From Enterobacter ludwigii (lineage in GTDB: Bacteria; Pseudomonadota; Gammaproteobacteria; Enterobacterales; Enterobacteriaceae), in NCBI RefSeq assembly GCF_001750725.1, contig NZ_CP017279.1, forward strand, positions 1,488,001 through 1,552,000: a stretch of 64,000 bases of DNA. The letters run 5' to 3'. A program made the translations under genes and the position numbers. Below, in pieces: positions 55,347 to 64,000 of this stretch. The first letter of the stretch is position 1. The number at the start of each line of letters is the position of its first letter. The notes under the pieces are model-generated. The model was not told the origin of the DNA. It searched no databases and saw nothing but the letters and a program-made list of their open reading frames with translations.

Positions 55347-58088
55347 TTAATACTGCTCAATGTCAAAGGAGACGCCCTGGCGAGGGTTACCGTTCATGGT
55401 GATAATGCTCAGCAATGCACGATCGCCTGAGAGGGCCGAGAATTTTTGTCTCAGGTGGCGCCTCAGCGGGTCGCTTGCCGTCGTCAGCACTAACCCAAGC
55501 CCCTTCTCCTGCATCGTCAGCATCCTGAAAATATCCGTCATAGCCACCCGGTTCATATCATCCAGGTGAGCGACAGGCTCATCAAGAAAGAAGGTGCCGC
55601 CCAGGGTCCTTGCTCTGGCAAGATATAGGGACAGTGCAAGATCCTGCCGCTGCCCCTGGCTGAAATAATCCTGCGTAATAAGTTCATCATCCGCTTTTTC
55701 ACCTGTCAGTGCCCTCCATCTCAGCTTGCCGTCTTTTGCCACTTTCAGTCCGTCGTAAACTTCATTGGCATGCATTCGTGAAAACATCTCCGAAGCAGGT
55801 TCGATGAGATTCTTAAGACTGAGGCTGGTCAGACGTTCGATTTCGGATGCTAGCTCATCACGGGCCTGCTCACCTTCCCGCTTTCTGCGTGTGTGTTCAT
55901 CTATCCTGCGCTCAAGCGTCTCAATGCTGGTGCGAAGCGTTCCCGCGCGTGAAATAGTCCTGTGCAGATCCACGGCCGTCTGAGCCAGTGCATATAGCGT
56001 CTCCAAATGATTCAGGCGGTTCTGCATGCTTGCATGTGCCTCTTCACACTGGAGCAGATTCGCTTTTGTCAGGTCTGCAGCACTGACTTTTCTCCACTGA
56101 GTCTGGATGAACTGAAGGTCAGCAAGGACAGCAACAAGCTGCGCTTCTGCAGCCGTTATTTGTTGCAGGCTATTAGAGACGTCTTCCCCGGTCTGCTTCA
56201 GCCCCATTTCGGATACCTGCTGCGCCAGCCGCGCCGTCTTGAGGGCAATGTCAGTATCATCCTTCATCTTCGCCAGCGAAGACTGCACAGACTGGCACCG
56301 GTCGTAGACAGATAATTCGACCACTGCGTCTGTATCCGTCTTTAGAAATGCTTCCGCGGCAAGTAGCCTCTCCCTGAACGCTGCATAACGTGCAGACAGG
56401 TCCAAGTGAGCGATAAACTGAGATAACTGTTCGGGTGAAGATGAAGTTATTCCGCTCTCCTCAAAAAAGACACTATTGCAATGCGCCCTAAATGCCTCAC
56501 TGAGCTTGCTCTCCGCTGCGGCAAGGGATGCTGAAAAGGCGTCTGCATCACGCAATAAGCCTTCCTTTTCCCTGAGCTTCTCTTCCATGCCCGCATAATC
56601 ACTGCGCATTTGCTCAAGCTGCACATTCAGCGCCTGTGCTTCAGGAGAAAGCCTGTCGCGGGCCGTACGTAACGCAGTTAATAAACGTTCATTTTTAACC
56701 CAGTCATGCGTGCAGAGCGGACAACAGCTCCCCTGTACCTGACTGACAAGCTGCAATCCCAGTGCGTGCAGTTCAGCGGTCTGATCATCCAGAGCCCTGA
56801 CCGAGTATGTCATCCGCTTAAGTTCATCCGCTGCCTGTTGTTCTTTAACACGTAACGCGACAACCTCATCCCGCGACACGCGCCTGATACGAGACTGCCA
56901 TTCCTCACGAGCCTGTCCTGAAATATACACACTGCGTGCCACATCCAGGTAGCGACTCAGTTCTTCGTGATAGCCCTGCAACGCGCCTGACGGGATACCC
57001 TTTTCAAAGTAGTTTTCAAGCAGCTGCGTATCCGTGAAACGGTGATTTGCGCTGACACCCGCCTGCTGCATTATCTGAGCATAATCCTGCGCCAGGGATC
57101 CTTGCGCAGCCATCCATTTCAGCCGCGTGTCTAGTTCCCGAACCTGACCGTCGTCACGCAGTTTTTGCTCCCCGGCATGTTGATGCTTCTGGTTGGCATC
57201 CTGCCATGCGGTGCGATGCACAAGGATTCGGGTGCGTAACTGCTGCTCCTCTCCGGATGCATGCTCAAAGGCTTCCCACCGGGCTGAAACATCAAGACAG
57301 ATGGCTCCATAATTTTCCGTCTCACGTCTGTATTCCGCTATATCCGTTTGCGCACGTTGAAGGAAGGTTTCATGATTTGACTTGTCCAACCCGGAATTCA
57401 GACTGACGGCAAGCTGCGAAATCAGCTCAGCCGCATCTGACGCAGGTTCATTTACTTTTTCAGCCTCATTGACGGCGCGGAGCTCTTCCCGGAGACGGTC
57501 TAGCCGCTGTGTCAACTGGCTGACACCGGGCAGATACTGGAGATAACTGTTGATGGACTGCTGTAGAGGTATGAGATGTCCGTACCCCAGAATGTTGGCA
57601 AAGACCTGTGAACGCTGTTCGGCTTGCGATTCATCGACCAGCAGGGATAAGGCATTAGAATAAAGCCACCGGCTATTGCGAAGCCAGGCCTGCTTTGTCA
57701 GAACCGCCTGGGGACGGTTCTTGCCCGCACCAATTTCCTTCGGAGAGAGTAGGCTAAGAAGAGACAGGGTGTTGCATTGAGTGATGACCTGTCCGTCGGA
57801 CTTCTCCAGTCCCTTCAGCGTGCGCGTTAGCCGATACTGCTGACCGTTGATAATGCAGTCTGCGGCAACAAAGGTTTCTCCATCCCCCCACTTACAGGTC
57901 AGCGAACTTTCTGAAACGTCAGGTAATATGCCCGTCAGTAACCACTCCACCGCCTGACAAAGCGTGCTTTTTCCCGTACCATTTGCGGCATAAATAACGG
58001 TCAGTCCCGAGTTAAGCGGAATGGTCACCTTTCCGGGTATTCCCCTAAAACGGCTGATCGTCACGTTTAATATCTGAAGATTATACAT
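55347..58088 (-). CDS. SMC/Rad50-like ABC ATPase of a three-component (ABC-3C type) system
   Basis: 913 aa from ATG 58088. Walker A AANGTGKSTLC near residue 40, long coiled coils with a zinc hook CCPLC (about 454-458), and a C-terminal head with SQGQRQDLALSLYLARA (ABC signature variant) and Walker B FFLDEPVAHLDD near 830. It is the Rad50/RecN-like head of a conflict-system ATPase. It overlaps the middle gene by 8 nt (ATGTATAA). Read with the nuclease and middle component it makes a complete ABC-3C-type locus as catalogued by Aravind and co-workers; the ATPase probably licenses the nuclease on DNA. Confidence 0.85.
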   Translation of the reverse strand: MYNLQILNVTISRFRGIPGKVTIPLNSGLTVIYAANGTGKSTLCQAVEWLLTGILPDVSESSLTCKWGDGETFVAADCIINGQQYRLTRTLKGLEKSDGQVITQCNTLSLLSLLSPKEIGAGKNRPQAVLTKQAWLRNSRWLYSNALSLLVDESQAEQRSQVFANILGYGHLIPLQQSINSYLQYLPGVSQLTQRLDRLREELRAVNEAEKVNEPASDAAELISQLAVSLNSGLDKSNHETFLQRAQTDIAEYRRETENYGAICLDVSARWEAFEHASGEEQQLRTRILVHRTAWQDANQKHQHAGEQKLRDDGQVRELDTRLKWMAAQGSLAQDYAQIMQQAGVSANHRFTDTQLLENYFEKGIPSGALQGYHEELSRYLDVARSVYISGQAREEWQSRIRRVSRDEVVALRVKEQQAADELKRMTYSVRALDDQTAELHALGLQLVSQVQGSCCPLCTHDWVKNERLLTALRTARDRLSPEAQALNVQLEQMRSDYAGMEEKLREKEGLLRDADAFSASLAAAESKLSEAFRAHCNSVFFEESGITSSSPEQLSQFIAHLDLSARYAAFRERLLAAEAFLKTDTDAVVELSVYDRCQSVQSSLAKMKDDTDIALKTARLAQQVSEMGLKQTGEDVSNSLQQITAAEAQLVAVLADLQFIQTQWRKVSAADLTKANLLQCEEAHASMQNRLNHLETLYALAQTAVDLHRTISRAGTLRTSIETLERRIDEHTRRKREGEQARDELASEIERLTSLSLKNLIEPASEMFSRMHANEVYDGLKVAKDGKLRWRALTGEKADDELITQDYFSQGQRQDLALSLYLARARTLGGTFFLDEPVAHLDDMNRVAMTDIFRMLTMQEKGLGLVLTTASDPLRRHLRQKFSALSGDRALLSIITMNGNPRQGVSFDIEQY

Positions 58089-58626
58089 CGCTGCTCTCCC
58101 ACTTACTTCCATGGTTCAGGGCGATAGCACGCGGGGAATTTCCCGACTCAAATTCAGCCAGAAGCGCTTGCGTGCTGCCTGTGACCCTAAGGTCTACGGC
58201 AGAGATTCCCCGCTGCTCCAGCGGGGCAAGCCCCAGCATTGTGACGCGACCGATGCGTTTCCACTCCCCATTTTCCATCCACACGAAATGCTTTCTGACC
58301 AGACGGGTATTCTGCTCAATATCTGTAATCATGCCGTCAGGGACACAGTGAACTGACGGCATCGCATATATTACGCTTGCATCAATGACCCTACCCGTGC
58401 CTTCACGAGTCCGGGCCATAGCGTCCGCAATCCTTTCGCTGACGATCAATTCTCTTTCCATCTGGTCAGGTTTCGCGTTTAAAGGCCACAGCAGCATGCA
58501 TGCATATTCGGATTCCCAGTAAAGACTGCCTTCAGACAAACCCTCAAGGTATTCTGCCGGAAATGTTTTCCTGAAGAATCCGGCAAAGGCTGCTTTTGTT
58601 TCAAATTCAGCAATCAAACTATCCAT
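58081..58626 (-). CDS. Middle component of the ABC three-component system
   Basis: 181 aa. VIDASVIYAMPSVHCVPDG, RKHFVWMENGEW and VTMLGLAPLEQRGISAVDLRVTG fit the small alpha/beta protein, the middle component, that couples ATPase and effector. I assign it by position and size; the family number within middle components I cannot tell. Starts 8 nt inside the end of the nuclease gene (ATGGATAG), so the operon is translationally coupled on both sides. Confidence 0.7.
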   Translation of the reverse strand: MDSLIAEFETKAAFAGFFRKTFPAEYLEGLSEGSLYWESEYACMLLWPLNAKPDQMERELIVSERIADAMARTREGTGRVIDASVIYAMPSVHCVPDGMITDIEQNTRLVRKHFVWMENGEWKRIGRVTMLGLAPLEQRGISAVDLRVTGSTQALLAEFESGNSPRAIALNHGSKWESSDV

Positions 58627-61006
58627 TTTTTACCGTCCATAAATTGCTCAGATAGCACTCAAGCTCAGCCAGATCGTCATTTCGCGTCCGGCTGAGCAGA
58701 GGATTAAGGGGGAAAAGCCAGGCTCTGCGCGTTGAACGTGGCGCAGCGAAGGAGTCAGCCTCCGCCGCAGGTTCAGCAATATTGGCGCGAGTTAGATCCT
58801 GTCGGATTGAACGACCGTGTGAAGGTAGGTCCTCTTCCACATCAGCAAACACGCTCAGGTCGCAATGCTCCCCCCCATCCTGTATCCATTGGGTCAGTAT
58901 GGCGTCAACCTGCGTGTCACTCATTTCATCAGGTAACCATCCCATCACGGACTCAGGTGTCCCCACACCGTTCCATAAAAGATGCCCCGTCACGGCATGA
59001 TTACCGTTCCAGCTGAGGCTGGGGTGCATTGAAAGGTAGCTTAGCGCTCTGATCACTTTACGAATGCCCCGGCGCTGTTGAAGGAATGTGTTCACCTGCG
59101 GATAGACATAGGACCTGGGCCCGCTCAGTGCATAATGAACAAAATAGCCGGCATAGGGAGGGGCACATGTCACCAGCGCATGCCGAAATGCATTCACCCC
59201 CTCCTGTACAAGGAATTGCGGGGGATCAGTGAAGGGATCCAGCAGCACCCGCTGAAGCTCAAGTTGTATACCATCGGCTACCTCGTAAAAACACCCATTG
59301 TGCCATTGCCACATGTAAGAGGATGTCGCGGTAAATTCATCACCCGCCGAATTAAACCGAAGACAAAACATCGCAGAGGTCACGCTCTTATCCCGGATTA
59401 ACAGGGCCGGAATCGGCCCGTTATCGGCGTGCAAAAGATCATCACCTGCACTGGCTGGGTAAATTCCTGAGGCATAACGTATGCCGTCCGTAATCTCCAC
59501 TTGTGACTGATGGCAGAAAATGACCCCTAGAAAACGCTTCTGCCGTAGGCTCTCAAAACGGCGGATTTGTGCGTTAAAATGCTCCTGTGTCAGCGCACAG
59601 GATGATGAGACCAGAAGGACGTTGGGTCGCCGGTGACCGTCATCAGCAATGCTCAGAGAGAGACGGTCATCCAGTACCGTGCCGGAAGAACCGGCCGGAG
59701 TGTAATAATCGGTGTTCAGAACGGGCCAGAGATTCACATCATTAAACGCCAGGCGAAGCGCGCGCCCTGCATAACTCAGCGCGGCATCGCAGTCGCAGGT
59801 TTCCAGTAAAATAAAGCGGTGAATATCGCCTACACCGGACTTTACCCAGCACCAGCCCGCCTGATACTGAGCCCTTCCCGGGTAAAGGCCCTCGCTGTCA
59901 GCAGAAAGCCAGCCGTCGTTTTTCCAGGTGTTTAGCATGGTACCGGGCACGATGCCGCAGCCTGCCTGTAAAATAACGGTGCCCTGACATTCACTGATAA
60001 GCGCATCAATGGAGCACTGGTCAGCAGGGTCAAAAGCATTCGCAGGGCAGACCAGCATGACCGGATAGTTTCCGGCCACCTCGGGCATTTTATCTTTTAG
60101 GAATTCGCCCAGCATACGCACAGAAAGTCTTTCACCCGCAGGAAAAATAAATGCGTTCAGCCGGCCTGCGGATAACAGGTTTTCATTTCCGTAATGGGTA
60201 TAAACGTTTTCTGCATGCATGGCGCGTACATCCGCCGCAATAGCGCCCTCTGGATAAACCTCCCGGAAAAAATCCAGAACGCTCTGTTGAGAAAAATACA
60301 CTTCACGGCGAAAATAGATGCTCATGAGGTTGTCGGACGCACGCACAAGTGGCGAGAGCGATTCACGGGTGTAAAGCTCAATATTCAGTCGCTCAAACTG
60401 CGGATACACCATGTCATATAATGCCTGTCCGGTTTTTTCCTTAAGCAGCGGGGATTTTCTGAGCAACGCATATTTGTCCCGGACGGCAACCAGTGCTTTG
60501 AGGTAATCCGTTTTTCGTCCGATAAGATCGGCCAGCGCAGTAGAGTTTCGCTGGAAATACTGATGTGTTTCGCCGTTAACGTTATCAGAAACTACGAGAA
60601 TATAGCGGAATGGGAGACCGTCAGGAGGAAGCAAATCACTTATCACCAGACTGCGCAGGCAGATTTTTATCCACTCATCGCGAACTTCTGGCATGGTAAA
60701 CGCTTTCGAACTGTACCGTTTACATTGTACGATGCCCGCAATCACTCGGTCTTTCATCAGTTGAACGTCTATACCGTTATCGGAACCATCGTTTATCCGA
60801 AAGGCAGTGTCATACCAGTCCCAGGTCGCCTCAACCTTTTTCTCATCAAATAAATCCCGGACGATTAATTCGAATGCTCTGGGGTCAAGCGTGCCAAAAG
60901 GCAACTGTCCGCAGTCATGAGCATAAATATCCCGAGCGTTGTCGTGAGCCCGCGCTCTCTCCCGAACATCGTCTTCATCGCTGTAAATATGAATACAGGC
61001 GTCCAT
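58619..61006 (-). CDS. Mrr-like nuclease effector of the three-component system
   Basis: 795 aa. N-terminal Mrr-type PD-(D/E)xK domain: LDPRAFELIVRDLFDEKKVEATW, NDGSDNGIDVQLMKDR with D80, GIVQCKRYSSK with Q94-x-K96. The glutamine in place of glutamate is common in Mrr nucleases. The remaining 650 residues have no obvious ATPase or known domain and may hold the C-terminal contact region of such effectors. First gene of the operon. The 660 bp upstream hold its promoter; I would not call specific -35/-10 boxes. Confidence 0.78.
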   Translation of the reverse strand: MDACIHIYSDEDDVRERARAHDNARDIYAHDCGQLPFGTLDPRAFELIVRDLFDEKKVEATWDWYDTAFRINDGSDNGIDVQLMKDRVIAGIVQCKRYSSKAFTMPEVRDEWIKICLRSLVISDLLPPDGLPFRYILVVSDNVNGETHQYFQRNSTALADLIGRKTDYLKALVAVRDKYALLRKSPLLKEKTGQALYDMVYPQFERLNIELYTRESLSPLVRASDNLMSIYFRREVYFSQQSVLDFFREVYPEGAIAADVRAMHAENVYTHYGNENLLSAGRLNAFIFPAGERLSVRMLGEFLKDKMPEVAGNYPVMLVCPANAFDPADQCSIDALISECQGTVILQAGCGIVPGTMLNTWKNDGWLSADSEGLYPGRAQYQAGWCWVKSGVGDIHRFILLETCDCDAALSYAGRALRLAFNDVNLWPVLNTDYYTPAGSSGTVLDDRLSLSIADDGHRRPNVLLVSSSCALTQEHFNAQIRRFESLRQKRFLGVIFCHQSQVEITDGIRYASGIYPASAGDDLLHADNGPIPALLIRDKSVTSAMFCLRFNSAGDEFTATSSYMWQWHNGCFYEVADGIQLELQRVLLDPFTDPPQFLVQEGVNAFRHALVTCAPPYAGYFVHYALSGPRSYVYPQVNTFLQQRRGIRKVIRALSYLSMHPSLSWNGNHAVTGHLLWNGVGTPESVMGWLPDEMSDTQVDAILTQWIQDGGEHCDLSVFADVEEDLPSHGRSIRQDLTRANIAEPAAEADSFAAPRSTRRAWLFPLNPLLSRTRNDDLAELECYLSNLWTVKNG
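59872..59879 (-). other. KOPS motif on the minus strand
   Basis: CCCTTCCC on the + strand reads GGGAAGGG on the minus strand, pointing left to dif 20 kb away. Confidence 0.55.
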
Positions 61007-61666
61007 TCACCATCCCTTAGACAACGTAGTCAATATTTTTTGTATCATTTTAAGGCACTTTACTCCCAATTGAGTCGGGCACAAAACCTGAAATGCTAAA
61101 AATTTCATCGCCATCAGTAACAGGTATTTAACGCACGCCATGTTTTAATGCCTGGCAGGGCTATCCCGAATGGATGAGATCCGGATTCAAAAATACACTT
61201 GCTGCAACCTGCTGAATCAGAAGGGGATGTGCTTAAGCGTTAGCTTCAAGAATTTCAGGCGCGTGGCTGGCAGATCCTTGCGAGATTCGCAGTTGCCCAA
61301 TGTTAAATCTATACGTTGGAGCGCATTCAGGTTAAAACCTGTGAGGGCCCGGGCGGCGCGACTGACCTTTCAGCTTCTCCCTCCAGGCAAATAAGGCTGG
61401 CGAGAACGGCTCACGAATCCAGCTCACAAGGGAATAAGTCATCAGAAATCGTTATTGACCTGCTCCCTATCAATTAACATATTTCAATGTTATCAATGTC
61501 TGCTTTTGGCACGGAGCGGACCAGACAACTGAGCTGAAGGTCCGCTGTGAGCGAAGAGCAGACATATTTCCTACAGAGAATAGTCTAGCTTTAATAGACA
61601 AAATCACTGAGGAGAAGGTCATCATTATTTGATAACTGCATTTCTATTCATCAGCGTCTGTCTCAG
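61007..61666. other. Intergenic stretch before the nuclease operon
   Basis: 660 bp with no supported gene. Short frames exist but look random. The part nearest 61006 must carry the operon promoter; the middle has a G+C-rich patch (61330-61380) unlike its surroundings and may be another scrap. Confidence 0.5.
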
Positions 61667-63034
61667 TTATTTATTGAAATCTTCCCAGCGTTTCAAAAGA
61701 TTCTCAACTTTAATCGGCTTATCGGTCGGACGAATTTTCATCGCTTCAAGTTTCCACAGATCTGGGTCAGAGGCTAGAACTTCTGAGGTGAAGTGCATAG
61801 TAAGCTGTTCTGGGTCAATCGCCATTGCGCCCATATCAAACAGGCTGTGTAGGTCTGCACGTAGTAATAATCCATTTTTAAAGCTGGCCCCACCTTTACG
61901 AGCATGCTGCACCAAGTGAGCAGCTTCACAGCGGATTATACTGGCACCTGTAGCAACGCAGCGATCGTTACAGTTAGTGGCTACATCTGCACGAAACTGC
62001 GCCTGATTACGACGGCGGTGCCCATAGAAAGGCACATCTTCTTCGTGATCGCGATCTTCCACAAGCTTGCGCTTTTTGCGCTCACGGTATTTATGGGTAG
62101 CTCTGGCCGACTTCGCTTTTTGTACTTTGTCTGCAGCTAGAGATTCTGGCGTTGGGGCAGGCAGACAAAGTTGCGGCACGGGAATATCCAAAATAACGAG
62201 CGCAGGGGGGGCTTTGGCCAAGTTAGTTTCGGCTTTCCAAATGTCAACTACCTCAGCGAGTTTCATACCGTGATACTTATCCGCTTGCTTCGAATACCAG
62301 TCGTGATATGCCTCTAGGTGTTCCTCTGGTACCCCGTTTCTGCGATATCCCACGGCAATATTGTTTTCCGCAATTGGCTTTTTCACCTTCGCAGACTTAA
62401 TCACGGAGGTAGGTTCTATTGCGGCCATGACCTCCGGTTCGGGCTGAGCGACAGCCTCCGCGGTCAGATTTCCCCAGAGCTTAATAGCATCAATCAGCGG
62501 CTTGCCTTTAGACTGTTTGGGATTCTGCTTGTACCAGTCATGAAATGCCTGTTCGTCACCAAGGGGGACTCCTTTACTACGAAGCATAGCGAAATGTACG
62601 GCCATGCCCTCGGTCTTGTTTTTCTTCGTCTTTACGGGCACAGGCGTGGTTGCTGGAACGGTTGGAATATCATTTGAGAAACCAGAAACTTTAACCGTGG
62701 TCTTGCCGTTGTAGACTTTCACGCTATTTCCTTCAACCAACACCTGATTACCCTTTCTAACCTGATCATTGATGTAGTTATCAATCTGAGAGTAGTTAAG
62801 GCCAGTCTGGCGCATCAGGGCCGCACGGAAGCCACGCGTTAGCTCACTATCACGATTAGACGTACAAGGAACGTTACGCACACGCCAAGCATTTTGGTAG
62901 CGACCAAACACCGAGTAACCGAACTGATCCTGAATATTGGTCCAGCCCTTTGCATTTGAGCTGCGGTAAAGCTTACCATCACACACAAAGGTAAAGGGAG
63001 ACACGATTAGGTGTCCACGGACTTCAATAGGCAT
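61667..63034 (-). CDS. HNH endonuclease (HNH_2-type)
   Basis: 455 aa. The C-terminus has the HNH_2 pattern: CVATG (C359), CEAAHLVQHA (H373), NGLLLRADLHSLFD (N387 and H396), as in phage and island nucleases that cut double-stranded DNA. The N-terminal 300 residues have two repeat-like segments (GMAVHFAMLRSKGVPLGDEQAFHDWYKQNP and NNIAVGYRRNGVPEEHLEAYHDWYSKQADKY) that look like a duplicated small DNA-binding unit. Follows the recombinase gene on the same strand. Could be island-borne homing or restriction function. Confidence 0.78.
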   Translation of the reverse strand: MPIEVRGHLIVSPFTFVCDGKLYRSSNAKGWTNIQDQFGYSVFGRYQNAWRVRNVPCTSNRDSELTRGFRAALMRQTGLNYSQIDNYINDQVRKGNQVLVEGNSVKVYNGKTTVKVSGFSNDIPTVPATTPVPVKTKKNKTEGMAVHFAMLRSKGVPLGDEQAFHDWYKQNPKQSKGKPLIDAIKLWGNLTAEAVAQPEPEVMAAIEPTSVIKSAKVKKPIAENNIAVGYRRNGVPEEHLEAYHDWYSKQADKYHGMKLAEVVDIWKAETNLAKAPPALVILDIPVPQLCLPAPTPESLAADKVQKAKSARATHKYRERKKRKLVEDRDHEEDVPFYGHRRRNQAQFRADVATNCNDRCVATGASIIRCEAAHLVQHARKGGASFKNGLLLRADLHSLFDMGAMAIDPEQLTMHFTSEVLASDPDLWKLEAMKIRPTDKPIKVENLLKRWEDFNK

Positions 63035-63242
63035 ATTGTCTCTCTTTTACATTATCAAACTGGGCTACTACTTGAGTGCTTTGGTTAGAAGTTTGGTGAC
63101 CAGCATGGGAATAATAGACCAAGGCTTTTACTGATAGTATCCAACCTATTTACCAAAATAATTTTGAGGCCGAGCAATTAAATTGTCCGAAAACGACAAC
63201 TTCCGCCTCTGGCACAGGACTGCTGTTGCAGCCCTGGCAACC

Positions 63243-63851
63243 TTAGACTTCAATCGATTCAGAGATCTCTAACGCATCATCGACTTCAATGCCCAGATAA
63301 CGGACTGTGCTTTCCAGTTTCTTATGGCCTAACAGAAGTTGGATCACCCTGAGATTCTTAGTTTTCTTGTAAATCAGGTAAGGTTTTGTTCTTCTCAAGG
63401 AATGTGTACTGTAAAGCGAATCTTCGAGACCAAGTTTTGCTACCCACCTATGAAAAATTCGGTTGTATTGCCGGGTTGATATGTGTTGGTTAGTACCGAC
63501 CCGAGATCGGAACAAATAGTCTTTACTGCGTAAATTGCCAAGCTTTATCAATGCAGAAACAGCTTCTCTTGTCCCTTTGGTTATCTCAAATTGGACAGGG
63601 CTGCCGGTTTTCTGTTGTAGAACCGTAGCTCTGCTTGAAACAGAGCTACCATATGCAACATCAGATACTTTGAGTTTGACTAGATCACAGCCTCGAAGCT
63701 TACTGTCCAAGGCCATGTTGAACAGAGCTAAATCGCGCGTTTTACCTTCCAGTTCAAGTCGGATTCGGATACCCCAGATATGAGATATCTGAAGTGGTCT
63801 TTTTTGGCCTATGATACGGTCTTTGTTCCACGGTGACGTGTTCATACTCAA
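63243..63851 (-). CDS. Short tyrosine recombinase
   Basis: 202-aa integrase of the short family found on plasmids and islands, with catalytic domain only: R53 (DSKLRGCDLVKLK), H150-x-x-R153 (THSLRRTKPYLIYKKT), H176 (LLLGHKKLE) and Y185 (VRYLGI). All catalytic residues are present. No N-terminal core-binding domain, as is usual in this group. Probably able to act on its own site or on the element's ends. It lies at the right of the visible island, reading inward. Confidence 0.85.
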   Translation of the reverse strand: MSMNTSPWNKDRIIGQKRPLQISHIWGIRIRLELEGKTRDLALFNMALDSKLRGCDLVKLKVSDVAYGSSVSSRATVLQQKTGSPVQFEITKGTREAVSALIKLGNLRSKDYLFRSRVGTNQHISTRQYNRIFHRWVAKLGLEDSLYSTHSLRRTKPYLIYKKTKNLRVIQLLLGHKKLESTVRYLGIEVDDALEISESIEV

Positions 63852-64000
63852 ATCTCCTGCAATGTGGGAGATTTGAATATGGTTGTCCTTATGAGCGAGG
63901 CGCGGAAGCTCACTTTAGGGTAATCTAATTCACATGTCAGAGGATTTATAAAAAGAGAATAGTGCAGATTTTAGGGATACTTACACTTGCTATGGAATAC

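Noticed and set aside
61170..61394. 74-aa frame upstream of the nuclease operon
   Set aside because: Random-looking composition with a skewed G+C patch and no start context.
1..64000. CRISPR arrays, tRNA or rRNA genes
   Set aside because: I saw no repeated 28-37 bp units with spacers and no cloverleaf or rRNA sequence; the island does not start at a tRNA.

Overview
The window looks like the replication-terminus region of an enterobacterial chromosome close to Enterobacter, Leclercia or Lelliottia. From about 9.3 to 36 kb the gene set follows the E. coli 34-36 min segment (ydeE, eamA, marBAR, marC, sotB, ptrR, sad, glsB, yneG, dgcF, uxaB, yneE, tam), with extra genes inserted. A near-perfect dif site lies at 39800-39827 and fits that map position. 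Genus is inferred from gene content and protein similarity only.

0-8 kb: a rhodanese cut by the window edge, a methionine synthase-like enzyme under a MetJ-type operator, the five-gene urea ABC transporter urtABCDE, and zinT with a Zur-type box that overlaps the urtE stop codon. No urease genes are in the window.

8-39.7 kb: chromosomal core. It holds the marRAB locus with intact MarR sites and a marbox, drug and metabolite exporters, two tandem PhzF paralogues, an NmrA protein and divergent LysR regulator, a chemoreceptor, glutaminase B, two diguanylate cyclases, uxaB, several acetyltransferases, an OmpR/HK two-component pair beside a DipZ-type thiol-redox protein, tam, a DeoR regulator flanked by matching operator repeats, and a large MscS channel. 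The 3' end of ydeE carries an exact 146-bp tandem duplication that changes the C-terminus.

39.8-64 kb: accessory island starting within about 160 bp of dif. The left part is a decayed recombinase (internal loss, frameshift, and a stop immediately after the putative catalytic tyrosine) overlapping an intact small partner gene, resembling a gamma-mobile-trio (GMT) module. Next come small regulators with clear operators, an orphan hipB-like gene and pseudogene scraps. The cargo is defence-like: Hachiman hamA-hamB (hamB frameshifted), a CoiA-like pseudogene, a 1079-aa putative nuclease with helical repeats, a HEPN-like protein with an RxxxxH motif, and a three-gene ABC-ATPase/middle-component/Mrr-nuclease operon (ABC-3C type) with 8-nt overlaps at both junctions. 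An HNH endonuclease and a 202-aa tyrosine recombinase follow. The right end of the island is outside the window.

Taken together: a conserved terminus region in which mobile DNA has accumulated right beside dif, carrying three or four separate nuclease-based conflict systems, some live by sequence and some decaying.
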